In this document: positions 7,546-15,031 of the stretch, piece after piece
Layout of the letters: each line of letters starts with the position of its first letter
Numbering within the stretch: position 1 is the first letter of the stretch
NCBI RefSeq assembly: GCF_023337795.1
Contig: NZ_JALIRS010000004.1
Location: 495,991 to 559,990 of the forward strand
From: Lysinibacillus sp. BPa_S21
GTDB taxonomy: Bacteria; Bacillota; Bacilli; Bacillales_A; Planococcaceae
DNA length: 64,000 nt
Reading direction: 5' to 3'
Notes under the pieces: generated by a model
The model's database searches: none
Seen by the model: the letters and a program-made list of their open reading frames with translations, nothing else
What the model was told of the DNA's origin: nothing
Program-made: the position numbers and the translations under genes

Positions 7546-8172
7546 ATGAAAAAATTAACAAATGAGGAATTAGTAGAGTTATATCAAATAGATGGTAATG
7601 AATTGGCATTTGAAGAACTCTATAAGAGGAATCAAGGACTTATACATAAGGTAATTAATAAGTTTAGTAATGTTATTGTCATCAGTAAAGAAGATGTAAA
7701 AAGTGCTTGTGTTTTAGGGTTCGTCAGAGCTGCGAAAGCTTACAGTAAAGATAATAAGTGTAAATTCTCTTCTTATTGTTATATCGTTATGGTGAATGAA
7801 GTTAATACTAGTCTCAATAGCGCTAGTAGAAAGATGAGAAACGACCTAAATCGGTCATTCTGTTATTTAGATGAAAATGTAAATGACGGAGAAGGTAGCA
7901 AGTTAATTGATATTATCGATATGTCTGGAAAAGATGTGTTGTACAAAGAGGATTATACATACTTACATAATGCAGTGGAGTACGCAAAGGGATTTATTAT
8001 GGATAAATACTATCCATATCTTATACCTTTGACACTTAAAGAAACATCTATTTATAAAGTAGCACCATTAATTGATGTTAGTCCAAAGACAGTACACTAT
8101 ACGATGAAAAGATTCAGAAAATATATGCAAGAATACATAACTAAATATATGAATTACGAGATTGTTTCTTAA
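7546..8172 (+). CDS. Phage sigma-70-type RNA polymerase sigma factor
   Basis: 208 residues. The N-terminal half matches sigma region 2: LAFEELYKRNQGLIHKVINK (2.1), then a GFVRAAKAY...KFSSYCYIVMVNEV segment (2.2-2.4). The last 50 residues form a region-4 type helix-turn-helix (SIYKVAPLIDVSPKTVHYTM). Region 1 and a full region 3 are missing, as in small alternative sigma factors. It should redirect host RNA polymerase to phage promoters; which promoters is unknown. AGAGGA precedes ATG. A shared hairpin separates it from the convergent gene at 8194. Confidence 0.75.
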   Translation: MKKLTNEELVELYQIDGNELAFEELYKRNQGLIHKVINKFSNVIVISKEDVKSACVLGFVRAAKAYSKDNKCKFSSYCYIVMVNEVNTSLNSASRKMRNDLNRSFCYLDENVNDGEGSKLIDIIDMSGKDVLYKEDYTYLHNAVEYAKGFIMDKYYPYLIPLTLKETSIYKVAPLIDVSPKTVHYTMKRFRKYMQEYITKYMNYEIVS

Positions 8173-8182
8173 GCAAATAAAA

Positions 8183-8202
8183 AAAGGATGATATCATCCT
8201 TT
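8183..8202. terminator. Bidirectional terminator, perfect 20-base palindrome
   Basis: AAAGGATGATATCATCCTTT lies between the convergent sigma-factor gene and the minus-strand gene; a run of A bases upstream gives a T-run on the minus strand. Confidence 0.65.
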
Positions 8203-8355
8203 AGGTTTAGCATTAGTTTTCTTGCTTACTTGCTGTAGTGCTTCAATATACTTTTTAGCAGTTTCAAGCTCATTATCAGAAATGCTGTTTACAAGGTTTT
8301 TCAAAGCAAGGTGTTCATCTATATTAATAACTTTGGAATTTTTATTTTCAGACAT
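8194..8355 (-). CDS. 53-residue minus-strand phage protein
   Basis: The only convincing minus-strand gene in the phage part. The product starts MSENKNSKVINIDEH and is mostly helical with a basic tail; family not recognised. On the minus strand AAAGGA stands upstream of the ATG. It has its own promoter-like sequence at 8378-8407 and ends inside the shared hairpin. Its orientation and own promoter suggest a different expression time from its neighbours, for example during lysogeny; this is inferred. Confidence 0.6.
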   Translation of the reverse strand: MSENKNSKVINIDEHLALKNLVNSISDNELETAKKYIEALQQVSKKTNAKPKG

Positions 8356-8377
8356 ATACGATCAATCCTTTACGACT

Positions 8378-8407
8378 TATATAGGTGATATGTTAGCACT
8401 TTGTTAA
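8378..8407 (-). promoter_or_regulatory. Possible minus-strand promoter and operator
   Basis: Read on the minus strand: TTAACA (8407-8402), 18 bases, TATATA (8383-8378). The spacer contains GTGATATGTTAGCAC (8385-8399), an imperfect dyad, lying between divergent genes. Confidence 0.45.
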
Positions 8408-8445
8408 GGGGCGTTTCAAATAATATGATTGTGGAGGAGATGGAT

Positions 8446-8697
8446 ATGAAAGAGTTACATTACAATCCAACCGAAGTTCAAGAATTAGTATTTAAAGATA
8501 AAGAAGGTATTTCAAACTACATACATGTTTCTATTGAAGAGATGGACTACATGATGAAATTAGCAATTAAATATCAGCAGCTACATGAAACATGGTTTAA
8601 AGGAATTGAAAATGAAGAGCCAACGATAATATTCTTACGTAAATGCAAAGAAATAATTGAAGAAGTAAATCCTGAATATAGAAAAGCAATGGCATAA
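8446..8697 (+). CDS. Hypothetical phage protein
   Basis: 83 residues from ATG 8446, selected because GGAGGA lies 8 bases upstream; ATG 8440 and 8425 fit less well. Helical and acidic, no family recognised. It diverges from the minus-strand gene at 8194. Confidence 0.6.
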   Translation: MKELHYNPTEVQELVFKDKEGISNYIHVSIEEMDYMMKLAIKYQQLHETWFKGIENEEPTIIFLRKCKEIIEEVNPEYRKAMA

Positions 8698-8737
8698 TGT
8701 TTAATAAAAAATAAGTATTATTGAAAGGAAACTGATA

Positions 8738-8968
8738 ATGAATAAATTAGAAATAATTAAAAAGCAATGGAATGAATATGAGACAGAATTTGCTAAGAGT
8801 GATTATATAGACATCGATACCCATACAAGTATGGCATTCAAAGTACCAATGTTATTAAACAAATTAGACAAAATACATAAAGATTTACTTCAAATGAAGA
8901 AGATCGGTAATTGTACGTATGTTGATATTGATTATATGTTAAATGCTATTGAAAACGATAAATATTAA
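8738..8968 (+). CDS. Hypothetical phage protein
   Basis: 76 residues, helical. GAAAGGAAA precedes ATG. One ATACATAA copy (8873-8880) falls inside this frame, where it encodes I-H-K, so not every copy is intergenic. Confidence 0.6.
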   Translation: MNKLEIIKKQWNEYETEFAKSDYIDIDTHTSMAFKVPMLLNKLDKIHKDLLQMKKIGNCTYVDIDYMLNAIENDKY

Positions 8969-8980
8969 GGAGAGATTTAG

Positions 8981-9181
8981 ATGAATGATTCAAAGAACAA
9001 ATATATTGTTAGTGTATATTTAAAAGGTGGACATAGTATCGATGTAGAATGTGAAGATTGGAATTTCACTAAAAATCACGACGGTACTTTTAATGGATAT
9101 AGCTTTACAGGTATGAAGAAAGGTGAACAAATTACTTTAAGTATTCCAGATATAGTAGCAGTTAAAACGCAATTAAGTTAG
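8981..9181 (+). CDS. Small beta-rich phage protein
   Basis: 66 residues, alternating polar and hydrophobic residues that suggest a small beta barrel. AAGGAGAG precedes ATG. It starts 12 bases after the previous gene. Family not recognised. Confidence 0.6.
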   Translation: MNDSKNKYIVSVYLKGGHSIDVECEDWNFTKNHDGTFNGYSFTGMKKGEQITLSIPDIVAVKTQLS

Positions 9182-9215
9182 ATAAAAATTCACTTTTATA
9201 AAAGGAGAGATCGTA

Positions 9216-9467
9216 ATGGATGATTTTTATTACAATTTACCAAAATTAAAAGCACGAGTAAAAGAATTAGAAGAACGTGAAGAGAAATTAGACAAAATTA
9301 AATCCAAGTTATCTATTGGTACAATTATTTATGACTTGGATGCACACAAGGAAGCCAAAGCTACCAGATTAAAAAATGGGAGTAATGATTTTGAAGCCTC
9401 CTATTTAGATGGTTCATATAGCAGAGGTTATCATTACTTAGTGCCAAACTGGAGATTTACTAATTAA
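9216..9467 (+). CDS. Hypothetical phage protein with coiled-coil N-terminus
   Basis: 83 residues. Residues 9-35 are a charged heptad-like helix (LKARVKELEEREEKLDKI); the rest is beta-rich. AAAGGAGAG precedes ATG. The stop is followed by the recurrent TAAATAATA spacer. Confidence 0.6.
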   Translation: MDDFYYNLPKLKARVKELEEREEKLDKIKSKLSIGTIIYDLDAHKEAKATRLKNGSNDFEASYLDGSYSRGYHYLVPNWRFTN

Positions 9468-9516
9468 ATAATAGTACGATTTTACATAACAAAATACATA
9501 TATGGAGGAATAGTGT

Positions 9517-9807
9517 ATGAACTTAGAACAACTTAAAAGAGGAAATGAGTTAGTTAAGATAATAAAAACTACTGAAGATGGAATTGTTGAAATTAAAAAA
9601 TTAATTTCAAAACAAAGAGATTTTAAAGAAAAAGATAGACATTATGATGATTGCAACTATTCTTTATCCATTAGTGAGCATTCAGATGGATCAGGAATAA
9701 ATGCAAAGTTATATCGTTATCAAGGTAATGCTGAGTTAATAAATGTTATCTTGAAAACTTTAGAAAATCAGTTGGTGAGGTTTCAAAAAGAATTAGAAAG
9801 TCTATAA
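9517..9807 (+). CDS. Hypothetical helical phage protein
   Basis: 96 residues, two long helices around a short polar middle. TGGAGGA precedes ATG, with an ATACATAT copy just upstream. Family not recognised. Confidence 0.6.
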   Translation: MNLEQLKRGNELVKIIKTTEDGIVEIKKLISKQRDFKEKDRHYDDCNYSLSISEHSDGSGINAKLYRYQGNAELINVILKTLENQLVRFQKELESL

Positions 9808-9866
9808 AATACACGTATTATTTAATTGTTTGCAATAAAAATACATAAAAAAAGGAATGGTGTTTA

Positions 9867-11195
9867 GTGCAATTTACATTAACTGAAGAACAATACAGTG
9901 AAATTAAAAAAGATATCTTAGCAAATCAATTCGATTTTAAATTTGAAAAGAACAAACTGAAAGCATACTTAGGAGAAGACCTATACAGTTCGCTAAAGAA
10001 ATCTAAAGCTATTATTGCAGGAGGTATGATTTCAAGCTTATTTACTAATAAAGAAATTAATGATGTAGATGTATATTTCCGTGATTATAATGCACTTTAT
10101 TTATTTGCTGAACAAACTTTATCAGGGAATCATGTAGTCTCACACACAAATAAAGCTACACAATTTATTAAGAAATACTTAGATGAACAAATTTTAGTAC
10201 AGATCATTCATTATCGTACATATGAGAAAGTTGAAGATATTTTTGATACATATGATTTTACAGTTTGCATGGGCGCATATGATTTTGAAATTGAAGAATT
10301 CATTTTACATCCAGAGTTCCTAAAACATAATTCACAACGTATTTTACGGTTTAATTCGAATACTAGTTATCCCTTAATTTCAGCTATTCGTACACAGAAG
10401 TATGAAGATAAGGGATACAAAATTTCAAAAGCAGAATATTTCCGTGTTCTGATGACTTGTATGACATTAAATATTACATCTTATGATGAGTTAAAAGAAC
10501 AGCTAGGTGGTATGTATGGCGAATCTTATGATCGACTATTTGATGATGTAAAAGATGAAGAGTTTGATTTACAAGTAGCAATTGACCGTATTGCAAACTT
10601 TTCTAAATCAGAATCCTACTTCAAAGAATATCGTCCTATCGATTATGATATTGATGAAATTTTAGATGAATTAGACAAGGGTGAAAGATTCGTTGTTAAA
10701 TTAAAGGATGGCAATGAGTACAGAGTTATTAATGATGAAGTAATTGGAGAATATCCATCAGAAAAAGAAGCAACAGAACTTGATGTGCAAGAGTTTTATA
10801 AAGATAAGAAATTCTATAAGTTTGTTCAAAAATCAGGAGAATCATTACAAAGTTTCTTCCGTTCCACATTTAAATATGCAGTTGGTGAAGAAGTAATGGC
10901 TGAAAAAGAATATCCAAATAATTCATATGGTGCTCATGGTAAGTTATTCTTCAATCATAAAAACGAATTAAAGCACTCAACTTACTTCAGTAATATTGAC
11001 AGAGTATTAATTGAAGTTGAGATTGAAGGATCTGATGTAATTGAAGATGGTCTACATGAACTTACTGCAACTAAATGTAAGGTGATTCGAGAAGTACCTG
11101 AAGCAGAATGGAAAGAGTGGTTAGGAATTAAGGAAGAAGTTAAATCTGAACCGTCAACAGATATAAGTAGTAATGATATTGGGGATTTATGGTGA
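9867..11195 (+). CDS. Nucleotidyltransferase-fold phage protein
   Basis: 442 residues from GTG 9867. IIAGGMISS followed by NDVDVYF gives the G-G...D-x-D signature of the polymerase-beta nucleotidyltransferase fold, as in CCA-adding enzymes and related phage proteins. The region after about residue 290 is a separate beta-rich part ending in a flexible acidic tail. AAAAGGAATGG precedes the start. The true substrate is unknown, and it may modify RNA or a host factor. No antitoxin-like partner is evident, so a toxin role is not supported. Confidence 0.55.
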   Translation: MQFTLTEEQYSEIKKDILANQFDFKFEKNKLKAYLGEDLYSSLKKSKAIIAGGMISSLFTNKEINDVDVYFRDYNALYLFAEQTLSGNHVVSHTNKATQFIKKYLDEQILVQIIHYRTYEKVEDIFDTYDFTVCMGAYDFEIEEFILHPEFLKHNSQRILRFNSNTSYPLISAIRTQKYEDKGYKISKAEYFRVLMTCMTLNITSYDELKEQLGGMYGESYDRLFDDVKDEEFDLQVAIDRIANFSKSESYFKEYRPIDYDIDEILDELDKGERFVVKLKDGNEYRVINDEVIGEYPSEKEATELDVQEFYKDKKFYKFVQKSGESLQSFFRSTFKYAVGEEVMAEKEYPNNSYGAHGKLFFNHKNELKHSTYFSNIDRVLIEVEIEGSDVIEDGLHELTATKCKVIREVPEAEWKEWLGIKEEVKSEPSTDISSNDIGDLW

Positions 11196-11262
11196 TTTCA
11201 TTAAATAATATTCTGCTTTTATAAAATTAAAATAATAAATACATGAAAAGGAGTGTTGATAT

Positions 11263-12168
11263 TTGAATAGTCAAGGTAGTAAATTAAAGTTAGTTATGAT
11301 CACAAGTAATAGTAATAATTACATTTCTGACAATGTTAATAATGAAGGATACTTCTATACAAAGCTATCGAATTTATTGTTTGATGGTAAAAATCTAGAA
11401 AATACATACGATAATAATTGGTTTAAAATCGATTCAATTCCTACGAAAATAGAGAAAGTGAAACCTAAAACAAAAATCAATCAACGATATGAGTTAAAAG
11501 AAGGTTATCCAGAGAGCGAGCTTACACCAAAAGTAGTTAATTGTTCTGATTTTGATGATAATTATGATGAAGTGCGTGGTTTATATACATTCAAGTACGA
11601 TGAAGTAGAAGAGGGTTTTGAAGATGTAGAGTTTGAAGTGAATGTAATCGAGGAAGTGGATGGAGAATTTGAAATGAAACAACTCCAATATACACCTAAA
11701 TACAACTTTTTAGATAAAATTCAGACTCATCCAAAGTTATTACCATTAAAGCCATGTAAGCTTTCAAATGAACAATCATATAAGATTATTCGTGACTTTG
11801 TGAAGAACAATATTAATTCTAAATATGCAGCTATTACAAGCGACTATTATTTCTGTTTCACAGTAAAGAAGAAAATTGAATTGTATGAACCACGACAATA
11901 TCAAGTAGATATTAATTCTGGATACAAACGTAGAAAACCTAAATATGAAACTCGTTATCAACGTAGTAGAGAAGTTACAGTTTTTGAGGTTGCACCTAAA
12001 CCATACCAAAGCTATACAATTGTTACACCATTTGAAGGTGCTAGCTACGAAGATTTACTGGTTAATATTGATACATATTTAAATGATCTTATTACAAAGA
12101 TTAATGAACCACTAATTGAATGCGAATGTTGTAAAGGGACTGGAGTGATTATTGATGGCAACAATTAA
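11263..12168 (+). CDS. Hypothetical phage protein with C-terminal zinc-knuckle motif
   Basis: 301 residues from TTG 11263 after AAAAGGAGTG. The body is unrecognised and acidic in its middle part. The last 20 residues hold CECCKGTG, half of a DnaJ-type zinc-finger repeat. The next gene starts inside its last codons in another frame, so the two are likely coupled. Confidence 0.6.
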   Translation: MNSQGSKLKLVMITSNSNNYISDNVNNEGYFYTKLSNLLFDGKNLENTYDNNWFKIDSIPTKIEKVKPKTKINQRYELKEGYPESELTPKVVNCSDFDDNYDEVRGLYTFKYDEVEEGFEDVEFEVNVIEEVDGEFEMKQLQYTPKYNFLDKIQTHPKLLPLKPCKLSNEQSYKIIRDFVKNNINSKYAAITSDYYFCFTVKKKIELYEPRQYQVDINSGYKRRKPKYETRYQRSREVTVFEVAPKPYQSYTIVTPFEGASYEDLLVNIDTYLNDLITKINEPLIECECCKGTGVIIDGNN

Positions 12169-12421
12169 ATTGCATAAGGATTATCTTAAAAACGAATTGG
12201 ACTTGCCAAGCAGTGCTGTACTTGATGAAATTACAGATACTTCACGTTGGAGTGTTCACCATCGAATTATCTTTAAGCATGACGGTAAGTTTTATGAAGC
12301 TTATTACAGTGAAGGGGCTACTGAGATGCAAGATGAGCGTCCTTGGGAATATGAAGATGAAGTGGAATGTGATGAGGTCGAGCTAAAAGAAGTTAAAGTA
12401 GTGAAATGGGTTAAAGTTTAA
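12155..12421 (+). CDS. Hypothetical acidic phage protein
   Basis: 88 residues from ATG 12155, overlapping the end of the gene before it by 14 bases. GGAG at 12142 fits. The C-terminal half is strongly acidic before a KVVKWVKV end. Family not recognised. Confidence 0.6.
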   Translation: MATIKLHKDYLKNELDLPSSAVLDEITDTSRWSVHHRIIFKHDGKFYEAYYSEGATEMQDERPWEYEDEVECDEVELKEVKVVKWVKV

Positions 12422-12461
12422 ATAATATTTCAGTATTATTTAAAGAGGAGTGTGGTATAGA

Positions 12462-12716
12462 TTGAATGATTTTGTAGTAAATATTTTATCAGTTAGTTCA
12501 TACATATCAGCAGTATTGATTATTATCGTAGGTTGTCTAGTTTTAATTAGTCTTCTTTTATATCCAATATGGTATTTGTTTAATACAGTACTGTACAAAC
12601 GAATTAAAGGCGTTACATATTTTGTTCAATTCATTAGATATAAAAAGGAATTTATTAAATGGTTTAAAGAGACACGACCAGATGTTTATAAGCCTAAATT
12701 AAAAGAAGGAGAATGA
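12462..12716 (+). CDS. Small two-span membrane protein
   Basis: 84 residues from TTG 12462; GTG 12450 overlaps the GAGGAG ribosome site and is less likely. Residues 7-50 hold two adjacent hydrophobic spans (AVLIIIVGCLVLISLLLYPI), followed by a basic cytoplasmic tail. Its size fits a holin or small regulator, but lysis genes would normally lie elsewhere in this phage type. Confidence 0.55.
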   Translation: MNDFVVNILSVSSYISAVLIIIVGCLVLISLLLYPIWYLFNTVLYKRIKGVTYFVQFIRYKKEFIKWFKETRPDVYKPKLKEGE

Positions 12717-12720
12717 TTGA

Positions 12721-12900
12721 ATGTCTAAATATACAAATGAACAAATTGCAGACAAAATAATGAGTGAAGGACTTGGTTACACTGTACAACATTATTTATC
12801 TTATGAAAAAATACAGGACGGTGAGTTAGCTGAACTCTGGAAGCAAGCAGGTGATGTATTGGATAAAATCGATGAAAAGTTAAAAGAATTTTACTATTAA
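12721..12900 (+). CDS. 59-residue phage protein
   Basis: Starts MSKYTNEQIADKIMSEG. GAAGGAGAATG precedes ATG, four bases after the previous stop, so it is in the same operon. Helical, family not recognised. The recurrent TAAATAATA spacer follows. Confidence 0.55.
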   Translation: MSKYTNEQIADKIMSEGLGYTVQHYLSYEKIQDGELAELWKQAGDVLDKIDEKLKEFYY

Positions 12901-12937
12901 ATAATAATCACATTTTATAAAAATCGGAGGAAGATAA

Positions 12938-13504
12938 ATGCATAAATTTTATGATGATCTAAAGGGTTACATTCTTAAGCAAGACGAAGATACAAAAGCA
13001 ACATTAATTCCTTACTACGAAACACTGTATCAACTTGAAAATTATCCAGAATTGAAAGAATTTTTAACTATATATGAAGAAGGCAATTATACATTAGACT
13101 ACAACGAACCTGAGGATCACGACTTTTCTTCTAACGGATGGTTTGAAGTATATGAAATGAAAAATAAGATTTCTTATAATATTGAGTTAGACATTGGTAC
13201 TATGAAAGGTCATTATTGTACATGTAAGCCAGAAGATGAAGGTTATAATTCTGATAAAGGATGCTGCGGAGTACTTTGTGATGCACATCTACCAGAGGTG
13301 TCTATTGTTAAAGAGGTAAAGATGATAAAGCATGAATTCCAAGGATATGAGTGTGATCTGTGGGTATTAGAAGAAAAGTGGTTTACAGAGCATGAAAAAG
13401 ACTTACTACAGAAGAAAAAGTTAGAAAAGGTAAGTAAAATAGAGGCGCAGATTGTACAATTACAAGAGGAATTAAAAGTAGTAAAATCAGAACTTAAAAA
13501 TTAA
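12938..13504 (+). CDS. Cysteine-rich phage protein with coiled-coil tail
   Basis: 188 residues. A cluster HYCTC...GCCGVLCDAH (about residues 89-118) could bind zinc or a metal cluster. The last 35 residues form a clear coiled coil. CGGAGGAAG precedes ATG. Family not recognised. Confidence 0.6.
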   Translation: MHKFYDDLKGYILKQDEDTKATLIPYYETLYQLENYPELKEFLTIYEEGNYTLDYNEPEDHDFSSNGWFEVYEMKNKISYNIELDIGTMKGHYCTCKPEDEGYNSDKGCCGVLCDAHLPEVSIVKEVKMIKHEFQGYECDLWVLEEKWFTEHEKDLLQKKKLEKVSKIEAQIVQLQEELKVVKSELKN

Positions 13505-13526
13505 TTAATAAAATACATAAAAATAC

Positions 13527-13554
13527 TTGAAATATGAAATTGAGATGTTATAAT
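13527..13554 (+). promoter_or_regulatory. Sigma-A promoter with upstream ATACATAA
   Basis: TTGAAA at 13527-13532, 16 bases, TATAAT at 13549-13554. ATACATAA stands just upstream at 13513-13520. About 30 bases match the promoter at 30,634 closely, and a tiny gene follows in both places. Confidence 0.7.
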
Positions 13555-13586
13555 AAACATATAAGCTAAGAAAGGGAGTGATGATC

Positions 13587-13754
13587 ATGGTCAGTAGATT
13601 GAATTATACAGATGAACAGGAGATTTTAAACATGCTAGACTATATGAATGAACAACAAGAATTCACTCGTGATGATGCTGTTTGGTGTAATAAGACAATC
13701 AAGAAACTGCTACTGGAATTACATTTTATAAGAAATGATATTATTAATCAATAA
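13587..13754 (+). CDS. 55-residue phage protein under its own promoter
   Basis: ATG 13587 with AAAGGGAG 8 bases upstream; starts MVSRLNYTDEQEIL. Helical and compact, no family recognised. It is the first gene after the promoter at 13,527. Confidence 0.6.
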   Translation: MVSRLNYTDEQEILNMLDYMNEQQEFTRDDAVWCNKTIKKLLLELHFIRNDIINQ

Positions 13755-13781
13755 AATACATGAAAGTTAGGTGATTTGATA

Positions 13782-14150
13782 TTGGCTGAAACTCCAGTGG
13801 AAGAAAAGAATGTAGTGCAATTAACTGAAGACTACAGAATTACAAGCGATCAACGTAACATCATCTTACAGAAACGTTATCAAAGACGTGAAGGCAAAGG
13901 TCGAAATGCTCCATTAATTAATGAGTACGACTACAAAGATGTTGGATACTTCGGTAATTTAAAATCATTACTAAACGGCTTAGTGAATTATGAAATACCT
14001 TTATCTGCTACAATGACTGGGAAAATTGAAGATGCTCATTTACGAATTGAAAAGTTACGAGATGAAATTGTGCAACATGTATTAGACAAAGTAAATCTTC
14101 TTCAACATAATCCTAAGTTAAAAGAAAATGTAGACGGTGATGCTGATTGA
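13782..14150 (+). CDS. Hypothetical phage protein, DUF5405-like
   Basis: 122 residues from TTG 13782 (TTG 13776 is too near the TAGGTG site). The opening YRITSDQRNIILQKRYQRREG followed later by a GYFGNLKSLLNG segment resembles small phage proteins grouped as DUF5405; this match is from memory and is tentative. It overlaps the resolvase gene by four bases. Confidence 0.5.
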   Translation: MAETPVEEKNVVQLTEDYRITSDQRNIILQKRYQRREGKGRNAPLINEYDYKDVGYFGNLKSLLNGLVNYEIPLSATMTGKIEDAHLRIEKLRDEIVQHVLDKVNLLQHNPKLKENVDGDAD

Positions 14151-14791
14151 CCGTGCGATATGTTGGAATTGACCCATCATCAATGACAGGATTCTTTATA
14201 CAAGATGAAAAAGGTAAGATTATAGTTGAAACTGATTTATTCTATACATACAGAAAAGATCCAGAAAGAATGATTTATATTGCTGAAGAAATAGTAAGGA
14301 AATTAAACATAGAAACAGACATCATTTGCATTGAAAATTTCAGTTATAATTCAGTTGGACAAAGTATTGATTATCAATACGGAGTCGGTTGGATAATTAG
14401 AGAACATCTGCATAATGCAGGGTTTAAATATTACGATGTTAGTCCAAAAAGTTTAAAGAAGTTTGCAACTGGTAACGGTAATGCATCCAAAAAACTTATG
14501 GTTGAGCCTATAGAAAAACGGTGGGGATTCAAACATCCTAGTGATAATGTTACAGATGCATTCATATTATCAGAGATTGCTAAGGCTATTGATAAGGGTA
14601 ATGAATATGAAAAGTTAAAGGATCATGAAAAGCAGGTTGTTAAAGTTGTTAAAAGTAGTATTTTGAATAAAGATGAGTGGAAAGAAGTTAAGCCTCCGCC
14701 TTGGATGAATCCGAGAAGTAAATATTACTTCAAGCGAGAAGGATTAGAAGAAGGCAGCAACTTTAAAGAAGAAAAACAACAAGCAAAATAA
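14147..14791 (+). CDS. RuvC-like Holliday junction resolvase
   Basis: 214 residues from TTG 14147, whose TTGA overlaps the previous stop. RNase H/RuvC fold motifs are present in order: YVGIDPSSMTGF near the N-terminus (first aspartate), ICIENFSY (glutamate) and NVTDAFILSEIA (final aspartate pair). It probably resolves branched replication or recombination intermediates. The last 50 residues are basic, proline-containing and probably disordered. First gene of the replication block. Confidence 0.7.
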   Translation: MTVRYVGIDPSSMTGFFIQDEKGKIIVETDLFYTYRKDPERMIYIAEEIVRKLNIETDIICIENFSYNSVGQSIDYQYGVGWIIREHLHNAGFKYYDVSPKSLKKFATGNGNASKKLMVEPIEKRWGFKHPSDNVTDAFILSEIAKAIDKGNEYEKLKDHEKQVVKVVKSSILNKDEWKEVKPPPWMNPRSKYYFKREGLEEGSNFKEEKQQAK

Positions 14792-14812
14792 TTAATGTTA
14801 TACATAATTTTA

Positions 14813-14989
14813 AACTATCGAACCTTGAATGATGTAAATAATTAAAATTAATACATATGAAGATAAAATATATAACAATCGCATGTTATTAAGTAGTGAG
14901 TTTCGCCAAAGCTCATTACATATTCTCAAAGTAAAATCCTAATATTATTTAAAGTTTAGTTAGGTACATTGTGATTTGGTTCGATAGTT
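14813..14989 (+). ncRNA. Candidate structured RNA or replication-origin element
   Basis: AACTATCGAACC (14813-14824) is the exact reverse complement of GGTTCGATAGTT (14978-14989). Inside, ATGTA (14832-14836) can pair with TACAT (14965-14969), and GTAGTGAG (14893-14900) pairs with CTCATTAC (14912-14919) with one G-T pair, around a loop that itself has TTT/AAA. No coding frame with a ribosome site fills the stretch. The layout is a closed multi-stem RNA of about 177 bases. A DNA-level origin next to the replication genes is the alternative. Confidence 0.5.
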
Positions 14990-15031
14990 AATGAATAAAA
15001 TACATAATTTGAAATGGAGAGATTTATTGAT

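Noticed and set aside
9867..11195. MNT/HEPN-type toxin-antitoxin
   Set aside because: The protein is far larger than MNT antitoxins and no HEPN partner is adjacent.
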